Part shown: positions 1 through 8,897 of the stretch, one piece after another
How the letters are laid out: each line of letters begins with the position of its first letter
Numbering within the stretch: position 1 is the first letter of the stretch
NCBI RefSeq assembly: GCF_000975095.1
Contig: NZ_BBRD01000001.1
Span: forward strand, 2,251,467-2,315,466
Reading direction: 5' to 3'
Source: Demequina aestuarii
GTDB lineage: Bacteria > Actinomycetota > Actinomycetes > Actinomycetales > Demequinaceae
DNA length: 64,000 nt
Notes under the pieces: model-generated
Told to the model about the DNA's origin: nothing
The model's input: the letters and a program-made list of their open reading frames with translations, nothing else
Database searches by the model: none
Program-made: the position numbers and the translations under genes

Positions 1-192
1 CGCGGGCTCGGAGGCCTCGTCGCTCCAGGCGGCCTGCAGCGTCGACACTCGCTCGTTGGTGAGGGTCTCCCCCTCGAGGGCGGCAGCCGCGCCGGGAGCG
101 GCGGGCTGTCCCGGCACGGCGCATCCGGCAAGGAGCACGGCGGCCCCTGCGAGGACGCCGCTCAGGACACGATGACGGACGCTCATCTTCAT
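1..192 (-). CDS. SurA-type lipoprotein, N-terminal part (runs off the left edge)
   Basis: The first 64 codons are visible and the gene continues beyond position 1. The N-terminus is a lipoprotein signal: basic MKMSVRHR, a hydrophobic stretch, then lipobox LLAGC with Cys at about residue 23, so the product should be lipid-anchored on the outer face of the membrane. After the linker, residues such as GETLTNERVSTLQ resemble the N-terminal domain of actinobacterial SurA/PrsA-like proteins encoded just downstream of mfd. It starts 5 bp after the mfd stop (198-200), so the two are probably cotranscribed. An in-frame ATG two codons later is an alternative start. The family assignment rests on a short stretch plus synteny; the chaperone role is inferred. 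Confidence 0.7.
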   Translation of the reverse strand, partial: MKMSVRHRVLSGVLAGAAVLLAGCAVPGQPAAPGAAAALEGETLTNERVSTLQAAWSDEASEPA

Positions 193-197
193 GGCCC

Positions 198-3100
198 TCA
201 TCCTACGGGCGCGGGGCTCGTCACCCGAATCACCTCGCGGACCCACTCGAGCACTGCCAGGCCCTCCACGGGCGAGCCGCCGATCCGGGCGGTGAGGGGC
301 GCCGGCACCAGGACCTGGCGCACGGCCGGCTTGATCAGGGTGCCCGGGTAGATGCGGCTGATGCGCATCGCCGCGGAATCGGGCAGTTCGACCGGGCTGA
401 AGCGCACGTACTTGCCCTGGGCGACCACGTCGGCGATGCCAGCCTCGCGCACGTCGATCCTGAGTCGTGCGACGGCGAAGAGGTTCTCGACCGGCTCGGG
501 AAGGTTGCCGTAGCGGTCGCGCAGCTCCTCCTCGATCGCCGCGAGCGCAGGCTCGTCGGCCGCATCGGCGATCTTGCGGTACGCCTCCAGCCGCAGCCGC
601 TCGTGCTCGATGTACTCCGTCGGCAGGTGAGCGTCGATGGGCAGGTCGATCGTCATCGGCGCGCGCTCGGGCTCTCCGTCGCCGCGGAAGTCCGCGACCG
701 CCTCGCCCACCAGGCGGATGTAGAGGTCGAAGCCCACGCCCTCGATGTGCCCCGACTGCTCGCCGCCCAGCAGGTTGCCGGCGCCGCGAATCTCGAGATC
801 CTTCATCGCCACGGCCATGCCGGAGCCGAGGTCGGTGTTGGCGGCGATGGTCTGCAGGCGGTCGTGAGCCGTTTCGGTCAGCGTGCGATCAGCCGGGTAC
901 AGGAAGTAGGCGTAGGCCCGCTCTCGGGCCCGTCCCACACGACCGCGCAGCTGATGCAGCTGCGAGAGTCCGAACTTGTCCGCGCGCTCGACGATCAGCG
1001 TGTTGGCGTTGGGGATGTCGAGACCGGTCTCCACGATCGTGGTGCACACCAGGACGTCGTACTTGCGGTCGTAGTAGTCGACGATCACCTGCTCGAGCTG
1101 CTTCTCACTCATCTGGCCGTGCGCGACCGCAATGCGTGCCTCGGGAACCAGCTCCGAGAGCCGCGTGGCGGCCGAGGTGATGGTCTTGACCGAGTTGTGG
1201 ATGTAGAAGACCTGGCCGTCGCGCATGAGTTCGCGGCGGATCGCGGCGGCGACCTGGGGGTTCTCGTTGGGCCCCACGTACGTGAGGATCGGGTGGCGCT
1301 CCTCCGGCGGAGTCGCGAGCGTCGACATCTCGCGGATCCCGGTGACCGCCATCTCGAGCGTGCGCGGAATGGGGGTGGCGGACATCGACAGCACGTCGAC
1401 GTCCGTGCGCATGGCCTTGAGCGTCTCCTTGTGCTCGACGCCGAACCGCTGCTCCTCGTCGATGATGATCAGCCCCAGGTCCTTGAAGCGCACCTGGCCG
1501 GTGATGAGTCGGTGGGTGCCGATCACCAGGTCGACGGTGCCGTCGGAGAGCCCCTCGATGACCTCTTTGGCCTCCTTGTCGGTCTGGAAGCGCGACAGCG
1601 ATGCGACCTTCACCGGGAACTGCGCGAACCGCTCCGTGAAGGTGTCGACGTGCTGCTTGACCAGCAGCGTCGTGGGGCACAGCACAGCCACCTGGGCGCC
1701 GTCCTGGATGGCCTTGAACGCGGCCCGCAGCGCGATCTCGGTCTTGCCGAATCCCACGTCGCCGCACACCAGCCGGTCCATCGGCACGGACTTCTCCATG
1801 TCCGCCTTGACCTCGTCGATGCTGCTGAGCTGGTCCGGGGTCTCGACGTACGCGAAGGCTTCCTCCAGCTCCCGCTGCCACGGGGTGTCGGGGCCGAACT
1901 GGCGCCCTTGCGACGCCATGCGCGCCGAGTACAGGCGGATCAGCTCGCCCGCGATCTCCTTGACCGCCTTGCGCGCCCGGCTCTTGGTCTTGGCCCAATC
2001 CGAGCCGCCCATCTTGTTGACCGACGGCGCCTCGCCTCCGACGTACTTGGTGACGAGGTCCAGCTGATCCGTCGGCACCGACAGCCGGTCCGACGGGCCG
2101 CCTCGCTTGGATGGCGCGTACTCGATGACCAGGTACTCGCGCTCGACTCCGCGGACCGTGCGCTTGGTGAGCTCGACGAACCTGCCCACGCCGTGGCTCT
2201 CGTGCACCACGAAGTCGCCGGTGCGCAGCTGAAGCGGATCGACCACGTTGCGGCGCCTGCTGGGCACCTTCACCTTGGGGCCTGCGGCGGCGGCGGCACG
2301 GCCCGTCAGGTCCGATTCGTGGAGCACGAGCACGTGTTGATCGCCGGACTGGAAGCCCGCCCCGGTGATGTGCGGGACGATCGCGACCACGCCGTCGACG
2401 GGCTCGTACTCGTCCATCACGCGCGCGGCGATGTCGAGCTCTGCGCATTGCTCCGCGAGCCGGTGCGCAGAGCCGGTGCCCGCGGCCGTGATCACGACGC
2501 GCCATCCGTCCGCCACGCGCGCGCGCACCGCGACGAGCGCCTTCTCGAGTTGACCGCGATAGTCCTCGACGTCGGACAGCGACACCGCCACCGCATCGGC
2601 CGCGCCGAACGGGCCGATGCTCGCCCAGTGAAGTCCGCGCGACTCGGAGGCCTCGCGGATCTCCTCGAGGGACAAGAACGTCACGGAGGCCGCCTCGATC
2701 GGGGCTTCCGCGCCGGCACTCGCACTCACCCAGGCGGCGGCACGGAACTCGTCCGCAGTGCGCGTGAGGTCCTCGGCGCGGCGGGCGAGCCGTTCGGGCT
2801 CCACGGCGACCACGCGGGTGGCGCGAGGGAAGGACTCGGTGATCGGCACCAGCTGGTCGACCAGGACCGGGACCAGGCTCTCCATGCCCTCGACAGCGAC
2901 TCCGGAGGCGATGCGACCCAGCATGTCGGCGGCGGCGGGGATCTCGTCGACGAGCGAGCCCGCACGCCGGCGCACGTCCTCGGTGATCAGCAGCTCGCGG
3001 CACGGCGGCGCCCACAGCAGGTCCACATCCGCGAGAGAGCGCTGGTCCGCGACGGAGAAGGACCGCATCGAGTCCACCTCGTCACCGAAGAACTCGATCC

Positions 3101-3677
3101 GCACTGGGTGCGGGTCGGTCGGGGCGAACACGTCGACGATGCCGCCGCGCACCGCGAACTCGCCGCGCCGCTCGACCATGTCGACGCGCGTATAAGCGGC
3201 CCCGCCCAGGGCGTCGGTCAGTGCGGTGAGATCGGCGGAGTCGCCGACGCGGAGCGACACAGGCTCGAGCTCGGCGAGGTCGGGGATCACGGGCTGGAGC
3301 AGCGCGCGCAACGGAGCGACCACCACGGCGGCAGGCGGGAGGCCTGCCTCGTGCTCGACCAGCTCGGGGTGGACCAGTCGCCGCAGCGTCGCGAGCCGGC
3401 GCGCCACCGTGTCCGAGCGCGGGCTCAACCGCTCGTGCGGGAGCGTCTCCCACGCGGGCAGCACCGTCACCGTGGCGGGGTCCAAGTAGGCGCCGAGCGC
3501 CGCCGCAAAGGTGTCCGCATCGCCCGAGGTGGCGGTCACCACCACGACCGGTGCGTCCGCATCGGCCGCCGTGCGCGCCACCAGCACGGGTGCCGCCGCC
3601 GTCGGCGCGACGAGGTGACCGGCCGCGATCGCGGGCAGGTCGATGTCGCTCAACAGACGGACGAGCGGACGGGTCAC
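198..3677 (-). CDS. mfd: Transcription-repair coupling factor Mfd
   Basis: A 1159-residue Mfd, the usual length. Mfd removes RNA polymerase stalled at lesions and recruits UvrABC. Seen in order: UvrB-like N-terminal modules, the CarD-like RNAP-interaction domain (DFVVHESHGVGRF), a DEAD-type motor with Walker A GDVGFGKTE near residue 645 and DEEQ box IIDEEQRFG near residue 740, helicase C with QLRGRVGR, and the C-terminal TRCF domain. I place the start at GTG 3677 because GGAGG (3682-3686 complement) lies 4 nt upstream; the ATG at 3698 is upstream of that site and has no ribosome binding site. A long plus-strand open frame opposite this gene is only a high-GC shadow. Divergent from the SAHH-like operon; the SurA-like lipoprotein gene follows at 5 bp. 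Confidence 0.98.
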   Translation of the reverse strand: MTRPLVRLLSDIDLPAIAAGHLVAPTAAAPVLVARTAADADAPVVVVTATSGDADTFAAALGAYLDPATVTVLPAWETLPHERLSPRSDTVARRLATLRRLVHPELVEHEAGLPPAAVVVAPLRALLQPVIPDLAELEPVSLRVGDSADLTALTDALGGAAYTRVDMVERRGEFAVRGGIVDVFAPTDPHPVRIEFFGDEVDSMRSFSVADQRSLADVDLLWAPPCRELLITEDVRRRAGSLVDEIPAAADMLGRIASGVAVEGMESLVPVLVDQLVPITESFPRATRVVAVEPERLARRAEDLTRTADEFRAAAWVSASAGAEAPIEAASVTFLSLEEIREASESRGLHWASIGPFGAADAVAVSLSDVEDYRGQLEKALVAVRARVADGWRVVITAAGTGSAHRLAEQCAELDIAARVMDEYEPVDGVVAIVPHITGAGFQSGDQHVLVLHESDLTGRAAAAAGPKVKVPSRRRNVVDPLQLRTGDFVVHESHGVGRFVELTKRTVRGVEREYLVIEYAPSKRGGPSDRLSVPTDQLDLVTKYVGGEAPSVNKMGGSDWAKTKSRARKAVKEIAGELIRLYSARMASQGRQFGPDTPWQRELEEAFAYVETPDQLSSIDEVKADMEKSVPMDRLVCGDVGFGKTEIALRAAFKAIQDGAQVAVLCPTTLLVKQHVDTFTERFAQFPVKVASLSRFQTDKEAKEVIEGLSDGTVDLVIGTHRLITGQVRFKDLGLIIIDEEQRFGVEHKETLKAMRTDVDVLSMSATPIPRTLEMAVTGIREMSTLATPPEERHPILTYVGPNENPQVAAAIRRELMRDGQVFYIHNSVKTITSAATRLSELVPEARIAVAHGQMSEKQLEQVIVDYYDRKYDVLVCTTIVETGLDIPNANTLIVERADKFGLSQLHQLRGRVGRARERAYAYFLYPADRTLTETAHDRLQTIAANTDLGSGMAVAMKDLEIRGAGNLLGGEQSGHIEGVGFDLYIRLVGEAVADFRGDGEPERAPMTIDLPIDAHLPTEYIEHERLRLEAYRKIADAADEPALAAIEEELRDRYGNLPEPVENLFAVARLRIDVREAGIADVVAQGKYVRFSPVELPDSAAMRISRIYPGTLIKPAVRQVLVPAPLTARIGGSPVEGLAVLEWVREVIRVTSPAPVG

Positions 3678-3813
3678 GGGGCCTCCAGGGCATGCCAAGC
3701 GACCGGAATCTCCGGCACTGCATCTTACGTTCCTCCAGGACGCTCCCCGAAGACGATGTGTGTACAGAACCTTCCTACAGAGGTGGGTGGGGAGAGCGGG
3801 GCGGGCGCGAATC

Positions 3814-3819
3814 TAGACT
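3814..3819 (+). promoter_or_regulatory. -10 element TAGACT of the SAHH-like operon; leaderless start
   Basis: TAGACT is followed by 7 nt and then ATG 3827, and no Shine-Dalgarno fits. This geometry puts the transcript start at or next to the start codon, so the mRNA is probably leaderless. No convincing -35 hexamer is seen. Confidence 0.55.
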
Positions 3820-3826
3820 TGGCCCC

Positions 3827-5296
3827 ATGCCGGACCCCTCCCTCGAGGCCGAGCGCCTCTTGCGCCGCTTCGCTCGCGACACCAACCTTCTGATCGCGGG
3901 ACGGCCGATGCGCGTGCATGGCGGCGGGCCTGTCGCCGATGCACTGGTCACGATGCTTACAGGTATGGGTGCACGGTTGGGCGCGGCCGATGCGCCCGGC
4001 GCCGTGACATTCGACGTCGGCTCAGGCGCGATCGCCGTGGATGGCGCCCCCTTGCCGGATCGCGGCGACGCCGCAGGACGGCTCGACTTCGCCGCCGACC
4101 ACATGCCGGTGACCAGGACGATCGCGGACCAGCTTGGCGACACGGTGCGGGGCTTGAGGATCGGGGTGTCGATGACCCTCGAGCCCAAGACCGCGAATCT
4201 CGCGCTCGCCCTCGCCGGGGCCGGCGCCACGGTCGCCGTCTACGCACACCCGGACGAGACCGACCCTGAAGTGGCGCAGGCTCTCCGGGAGCGCGGCGTG
4301 CCGGTGGACGCCGACGCGTCGCTCGCGCCCCACGAGGAGCGGGCCGTGGCCGTCGGCTTCTTGCGCCGCGGCTTCGACGTGTTCGTCGATGACGGCAGCC
4401 ACCTCACACGCCTGGCTCACGAGGAGGGCCTCACCGGCGCGTGGATCGGCGCGACCGAGGAGACCACGAGCGGCCTCACTCCCCTGCGGCTCATGAACAC
4501 CGCCGGGGCGCTGCACACCCCCGTCATCGCGGTCAACGACGCCGCGACCAAGACGGGGTTCGACAACCGCTACGGCACCGGGCAGTCGTGCGTGCTGGCG
4601 ATCGCAGACCTCCTGGACGCCGCTGATGTCACGGTGCGCGATCAGCCCGCACTCGTGATCGGCTACGGCCCGGTGGGCGTGGGCGTCGCGGCGCATCTGC
4701 GCGCGCTCGGCGCCGAGGTGCGAGTGGCGGAGGCGAACCCGGTCCGCGCCCTGCTCGCCGCCCACGACGGCTTCGAGACGGGAGCCGCGGGTGCGCTGGC
4801 AGCCGATGCGCTCGTGGTCTCCGCGACGGGCGTCGCCGACACGATTCCGGCCAGCATGATCCGCGCGGCGCGCGCGGTCGCGGTCGCCGGTGGGGTGCCG
4901 GGAGAGATCGACCTCGACGGCGTGGGCGGACCGGACGCTCTCGAGCCCGTCGCTCCGCACCTCGAGCGGCTCACCGACACGGGCACCCTGGTGCTCGACC
5001 GCGGCGGCTGCATCAACGTCACGGCGGCCGAGGGCAACCCGATCGAGATCATGGACCTGTCCTTCGCCACACAGCTGGCCGCGATCGACGAGCTCGCGAC
5101 CACGCGCCCCGGCATCGGCGTCCACGCACTGTCTGGAGCCGCCGTGGACCGCGTCGCCCACGCGGCCGCCCGGGCTCGCGGCGTCCATCTCGCCCCACCC
5201 CCTGCCTCACGTGCCGATGCCGCCGACTGGCGCTCGCCGCGCTACCACGCCCACCCGGCATCGGCCGTCCCCTCGAAGAGTCCGGAGGACTCGTGA
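3827..5296 (+). CDS. Divergent adenosylhomocysteinase (SAHH)-like NAD-dependent enzyme
   Basis: 489 residues, close to SAHH length, and co-linear with it. Seen: DDGSHLT near 188 (equivalent to the DDGGDLT Asp), EETTSG at 211, AATKTGFDN with Lys242, Asp246 and Asn247 (the redox Lys/Asp/Asn of SAHH), Rossmann motif GYGPVG near 279 and AEANPVRAL for NAD ribose. Different from true SAHH: the His of the LHMT motif is Thr, the His of NIGHFD is Gly, the His of GHPSF is Asn (GNPIE) and the active-site Cys is Thr (YGTGQS). The NAD oxidation-elimination chemistry may remain but the substrate has probably changed. First gene of a five- or six-gene operon; its stop overlaps the next start by 4 bp. S-inosylhomocysteine or another thioether nucleoside is conceivable because a deaminase-like gene follows; that is inference. 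Confidence 0.85.
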   Translation: MPDPSLEAERLLRRFARDTNLLIAGRPMRVHGGGPVADALVTMLTGMGARLGAADAPGAVTFDVGSGAIAVDGAPLPDRGDAAGRLDFAADHMPVTRTIADQLGDTVRGLRIGVSMTLEPKTANLALALAGAGATVAVYAHPDETDPEVAQALRERGVPVDADASLAPHEERAVAVGFLRRGFDVFVDDGSHLTRLAHEEGLTGAWIGATEETTSGLTPLRLMNTAGALHTPVIAVNDAATKTGFDNRYGTGQSCVLAIADLLDAADVTVRDQPALVIGYGPVGVGVAAHLRALGAEVRVAEANPVRALLAAHDGFETGAAGALAADALVVSATGVADTIPASMIRAARAVAVAGGVPGEIDLDGVGGPDALEPVAPHLERLTDTGTLVLDRGGCINVTAAEGNPIEIMDLSFATQLAAIDELATTRPGIGVHALSGAAVDRVAHAAARARGVHLAPPPASRADAADWRSPRYHAHPASAVPSKSPEDS

Positions 5297-6621
5297 CCTC
5301 GTTCCCCGTCACCCTGTACTCGGCCGACCTCGTGCTGCCGATCACGGCCCCGCCCATCCTGGACGGCGCGATCGCCGTGCGCGGGGAGAAGATCCTGCAC
5401 GTCGGCGAGCGGGTGTGGGTCGAGCGGTCCCTCGCCGAGCGTGGCGTGCCCGTCGAGCACGTGCGCTGGCCCGGAGTGCTCATGCCCGGCCTCGTCAACG
5501 CCCACACCCACCTGCAATACACCGGCATGGACGAGGTGGGCCGCGGCGCGTATCACGGCTTCGAGGACTGGGCGAAGTCCTTCAACCCGGTCTACGCGCA
5601 GCCGCACGACTGGGCGGCCGATGCGGCAGCAGGGGCCGCGATGCTGATCGCCTCGGGCGCCACGGCCGCCGCAGACGTGGTCACCAACCATGAGGCGGCG
5701 CGCGCCTTGCACGACGCGGGGCTCGCAGGCATCGCCTACTGGGAGGTCATCGACTGGTCCAACGCGGAGTGGGCGGCGCGCGGCCGCGCCGAGGTCGAGG
5801 CCGCACTCGACTCGCTGCCCTCGCGCCCCGGCACCGGTCTCAGCCCTCATGCCCCGTACTCGCTCGAGATCGTGCCGCTGCTCGAGATTCCCGACATCGT
5901 GCGCGAGCGCGGCAGCCGCATCCACATCCACCTGGGCGAATCCGGGATCGAGCAGGAGTTCGAGCACGACCACGCCGAGCCGTGGCACACCCACGGCATG
6001 GGCAGCCTCGCGGAGCTGCGTCAGGCCGGCTTCGGCACGTCGGCGACGGACTACGTCGACCACCTGGGCGTGCTCGGACCCGACTGCCACATCGCGCACG
6101 GTGTCTACATGTCGGCCCGCGACCGCGGGATCCTGCGGGCACGCGGCACCACCGTCGCGCTGTGTCCCCGGTCGAACGCGGTCATCGGTCTCGACTCTCC
6201 TCCCGTCGCCGCGTACCTGCGCGAGGGCAGCCCCATCGCGGTGGGCACCGACTCGTTGTCCTCGTCACCATCGCTGGACCTCATGGGCGACGTCGCCGAG
6301 CTGATGCGCATCGCACGGAACCAGGGCTACTCGCACGAGGACCTGGCGGAGCGGCTGCTGAGGGCGGCGACGCTCGGCGGGGCGCACGCCATGGGCATCG
6401 ACGAGGGCGAGGGCCGCCGCGGCTACCTCGCGGTCGGAGCCGTCGCAGATCTGGCCTTCTTCGACGTCCCCGTCACCGACGTGACCGGGACGCTCACCAC
6501 CCTCGTCGAGTCCGGCGAGGGCCGGGCAGCCGCGACCGTCGTGGCCGGCCGCGTGCGCCACTCCACGCCGAGGTTCGTCGCCGCCACCGGACTCGCCGCC
6601 GCACCCCAGGAGCACCTGTGA
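5293..6621 (+). CDS. Amidohydrolase-superfamily aminohydrolase (MtaD/aminofutalosine-deaminase-like)
   Basis: 442 residues with the metal-dependent TIM-barrel deaminase set: HTHLQYTGM (His71/His73), LSPHAPYS, HIHLGESGIEQEF (metal His and catalytic Glu), IAHGVYMS and GTDSLSSSPSLDL (metal Asp), plus the small beta domain at both ends. Closest recognisable families are MTA/SAH deaminase, chlorohydrolase and aminodeoxyfutalosine deaminase (the GTDSL motif). These hydrolyse amino or other groups on purine or triazine rings. GTG 5293 overlaps the preceding TGA (GTGA) behind GGAGGAC, so the two genes are translationally coupled. Beside an SAHH-like enzyme, a purine-nucleoside thioether substrate is plausible but unproven. 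No other menaquinone-futalosine genes are in the window, which weakens the aminofutalosine option. Confidence 0.88.
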   Translation: MTSFPVTLYSADLVLPITAPPILDGAIAVRGEKILHVGERVWVERSLAERGVPVEHVRWPGVLMPGLVNAHTHLQYTGMDEVGRGAYHGFEDWAKSFNPVYAQPHDWAADAAAGAAMLIASGATAAADVVTNHEAARALHDAGLAGIAYWEVIDWSNAEWAARGRAEVEAALDSLPSRPGTGLSPHAPYSLEIVPLLEIPDIVRERGSRIHIHLGESGIEQEFEHDHAEPWHTHGMGSLAELRQAGFGTSATDYVDHLGVLGPDCHIAHGVYMSARDRGILRARGTTVALCPRSNAVIGLDSPPVAAYLREGSPIAVGTDSLSSSPSLDLMGDVAELMRIARNQGYSHEDLAERLLRAATLGGAHAMGIDEGEGRRGYLAVGAVADLAFFDVPVTDVTGTLTTLVESGEGRAAATVVAGRVRHSTPRFVAATGLAAAPQEHL

Positions 6622-7067
6622 CCACCCCCACCCCTGCCACCGCATCGGCCCTCGCGCTCGAGCCCCACCCCGAAGGCGGATGGTTCCGCCGCACCTGGAC
6701 CTCGGACGTCCCCGTCGACACCGCAGGAGGAGTGCGCCCCGCCGCGACATGCATCCATTACCTGCTCGCCCCGGGCGAGGAGTCGGTCTGGCACGTGGTG
6801 AGCTCGGACGAGATCTGGCTCTGGCACGGCCCCGGTGTGCTCGAGCTCCGGCTCGGGGGCAGTGGCGAGGCGCCGTGCGACGAGGATCAGGTCGACGTGG
6901 TGAGGCTGGGCCCCGACCGGGTCGCAGGCGACGCGGCGCAGTGCCTGGTGCCGGCCGGCGTGTGGCAGGCGGCCTCGCTCGTCGAGGACCGTGAGGCCCT
7001 CGTCAGCTGCGTGGTGTCCCCGGGCTTCGACTTCGCGGATTGGAAGCTCGCACACGGGCGCGCGTAG
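6618..7067 (+). CDS. DUF985 cupin protein
   Basis: 149 residues matching the COG3542/DUF985 cupin pattern: LEPHPEGGWFRRTW at the N-terminus, ATCIHYLL, SVWHVVSSDEIWLWH, then CLVPAGVWQAA and CVVSPGFDFADW at the end. A single beta-barrel cupin with His and Glu residues that could hold a metal; no biochemical role is established for this family. GTG 6618 overlaps the previous stop by 4 bp (GTGA), so it belongs to the same transcript as the SAHH-like enzyme and the deaminase. It may isomerise or bind a product of that pathway; the sequence does not show which. Confidence 0.85.
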   Translation: MTTPTPATASALALEPHPEGGWFRRTWTSDVPVDTAGGVRPAATCIHYLLAPGEESVWHVVSSDEIWLWHGPGVLELRLGGSGEAPCDEDQVDVVRLGPDRVAGDAAQCLVPAGVWQAASLVEDREALVSCVVSPGFDFADWKLAHGRA

Positions 7068-7070
7068 AAT
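7040..7070 (+). promoter_or_regulatory. Possible internal promoter TTGGAA-N19-TAGAAT before the solute-binding protein gene
   Basis: TTGGAA at 7040-7045 and TAGAAT at 7065-7070, with a 19-bp spacer, overlap the end of the cupin gene and lie 63 bp before the lipoprotein start. It could add transcription for the abundant binding protein. The spacer is slightly long. Confidence 0.4.
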
Positions 7071-7133
7071 GTGCGCTCGTACCGCGAGCGATCAGCGTCG
7101 ATCCCCGCTCCACCCCCACTTCCGGGAGATTCG

Positions 7134-8015
7134 ATGATCACCAGCACCACCCTGCGACGCGCGTCGGCCGCGGCCGTCGCGCTCACCGCCCTCGCCCTCG
7201 CGGGCTGCTCGAGCGACGCCGACACCGAGGCGTCGACGACGCCCGCCGACGGGACGTCGCCCGCGCCCACCGCCGAGTCCGCTGCTCTCGACACCGTGAC
7301 CGACGGCACCCTCACGATCGCCACCGGTGAGCCCGCCTACGAGCCGTGGGTCCTCAACGACGACCCCGCCTCCGGCGAGGGCTTCGAGGCCGCCGTGGCC
7401 TACGCCGTGGCCGCCGAGCTCGGGTTCGCCCCGGAGGACGTCGAGTGGGTGCGCACCACCTTCGACGCCGCCATCGCGCCCGGCGCCAAGGACTGGGACG
7501 TCAACCTGCAGCAGTTCTCGATCACGGACGAGCGCCGCAACGCCGTCGACTTCTCGTCGGCGTACTACACGACCACTCAGGCCATCGTGACGATCGAGGG
7601 CAACGAGGCGGCCAGCGCCACCTCGGCCGCCGAGCTCGAAGGCTCCGCCGTGGGCGTCGCCGTGGGCACCACTTCGTACACCGTCGCCGCCGAGGCGTTC
7701 GGCGAGGACAACCTGCAGGTCTTCAACTCCGTCGGCGACGTCGTGGGCGCGCTCAACGCCGGCCAGATCGACGCGTTCGTGACCGACCTGCCCGGCGCCT
7801 TCTACTCGGCTGCGGTCGAGGTCGAGGATGGCGTGATCCTCGGCCAGTTCGCCGGCTCCGAGGGTGGAGACGAGTTCGGCTTCGTGCTCCCCAAGGACTC
7901 GCCCAACACCGAGGCCGTGACGGCAGCCGTCGACGCGCTTCGCGAGGACGGCACGCTCGCAGCCCTGGAGCTGCAGTGGCTGTCCGACGCGGTCGACGTG
8001 CCGGTCATCGAGTAG
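7134..8015 (+). CDS. ABC transporter substrate-binding lipoprotein, family 3 (polar amino acid type)
   Basis: 293 residues. Signal MITSTTLRRASAAAV...LALAGC with lipobox Cys near residue 23, so it is anchored outside the membrane. The SBP_bac_3 fold follows: GTLTIATGEPAYEPWV at the start of the mature domain, the DWDVNLQQFSIT hinge region, AELEGSAVGVAVGTTSY and FVLPKDSPNTEAVTAAV near the end. Start ATG 7134 is chosen because GGGAGA is 7 nt upstream and the signal peptide begins there; an upstream in-frame ATG at 7071 would add 21 non-signal residues. Feeds the permease and ATPase that follow. Ligand probably a polar amino acid or an amino-acid-bearing molecule; its link to the nucleoside-type enzymes upstream is inference. 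Confidence 0.93.
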   Translation: MITSTTLRRASAAAVALTALALAGCSSDADTEASTTPADGTSPAPTAESAALDTVTDGTLTIATGEPAYEPWVLNDDPASGEGFEAAVAYAVAAELGFAPEDVEWVRTTFDAAIAPGAKDWDVNLQQFSITDERRNAVDFSSAYYTTTQAIVTIEGNEAASATSAAELEGSAVGVAVGTTSYTVAAEAFGEDNLQVFNSVGDVVGALNAGQIDAFVTDLPGAFYSAAVEVEDGVILGQFAGSEGGDEFGFVLPKDSPNTEAVTAAVDALREDGTLAALELQWLSDAVDVPVIE

Positions 8016-8027
8016 GACCCGGCACCC

Positions 8028-8897
8028 GTGACGACAGGCGGGGCGCCTCAGATCACCTGGCAGCCCAGCGCGCTCGAGGTCGACCGGCGCGCGCACCGGC
8101 GCAGGACCTCGGGGCGCTCCGTCCTGATCGCACTCGTCTCGACGGTGATCTTCGCCGTCGTGGCGGGCACGCTCGTGCTCTCGTCCCCTGGATGGGACTC
8201 GGTGCGCGAGACCTTCTTCAACCTCGAGGTGGCGGCAGACTCCCTGCCGCGCATCCTCGAGGGGCTGTGGCTCAACATCCGCGTGCTGTTCTTCGCCGCC
8301 ATCGGCGTCGCGGTGCTGGGCACGCTGCTCGCGGTGATGCGGTCGCTGCGCGGCCCCGTGTTCTTCCCGCTGCGCACACTCGCCGCCGGGTACACCGACC
8401 TGTTCCGCGGCCTTCCCGTGCTGATCGTGCTGTACCTCGTCGGCTTCGGAATCCCCGCGCTTGATCCCACCCAGCGCTACCCCGCGGCCGTGCTCGGCAC
8501 CATTGGCATCACGCTGTGCTACGCGGCCTACGTCGCAGAGGTGCTGCGCGCCGGCATGGATGCCGTGCACCCATCGCAGCGCATCGCGGCACGCTCCCTC
8601 GGGCTGTCCCATGGCGAGACGCTGCGACTCGTGGTCATTCCGCAGGGACTGCGCAAGGTCGTGCCGGCACTGATGAACGACTTCGTGTCGATGCAGAAGG
8701 ACGTAGGACTCATCTCCGTCCTGGGCGCGGTGGACGCGATCCGGGCGGCGCAGATCACTCAGGCGACCACCTACAACTTCACCCCGTACGTCGTCGCCGG
8801 CCTGCTGTTCGTCGCCATGAGTTTCCCCATGATCCGGCTCACCGACCACATCTCGGCTCGCATGGCGCGCCGGGAGCAGGCGGGAGGCACGGTATGA
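8028..8897 (+). CDS. ABC transporter permease, HisM/GlnP type
   Basis: 289 residues with an N-terminal extension, a first membrane segment (VLIALVSTVIFAVVAGTLVL) and a BPD_transp_1 domain whose EAA loop reads RAGMDAVHPSQRIAARSLGL. Only one permease gene is present, so it probably works as a homodimer. GTG 8028 starts 12 bp after the binding-protein stop behind a weak ribosome site; its stop overlaps the ATPase start (ATGA). Part of the importer with the neighbouring binding protein and ATPase. Confidence 0.92.
   Translation: MTTGGAPQITWQPSALEVDRRAHRRRTSGRSVLIALVSTVIFAVVAGTLVLSSPGWDSVRETFFNLEVAADSLPRILEGLWLNIRVLFFAAIGVAVLGTLLAVMRSLRGPVFFPLRTLAAGYTDLFRGLPVLIVLYLVGFGIPALDPTQRYPAAVLGTIGITLCYAAYVAEVLRAGMDAVHPSQRIAARSLGLSHGETLRLVVIPQGLRKVVPALMNDFVSMQKDVGLISVLGAVDAIRAAQITQATTYNFTPYVVAGLLFVAMSFPMIRLTDHISARMARREQAGGTV

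Noticed and set aside
603-3893. A 1096-codon open frame on the plus strand opposite mfd
   Set aside because: Its composition (His, Arg, Asp-rich, no motifs) is the usual shadow of a high-GC gene, and mfd on the other strand is certain. The same holds for other long antisense frames, for example opposite glmU, GH65, GH92 and the large helicase-like gene.
3827-6621. Calling the pair a standard SAH hydrolase plus MTA/SAH deaminase
   Set aside because: Substrate-site histidines of SAHH are missing, so a standard label would overstate the evidence; only the fold-level names are given.
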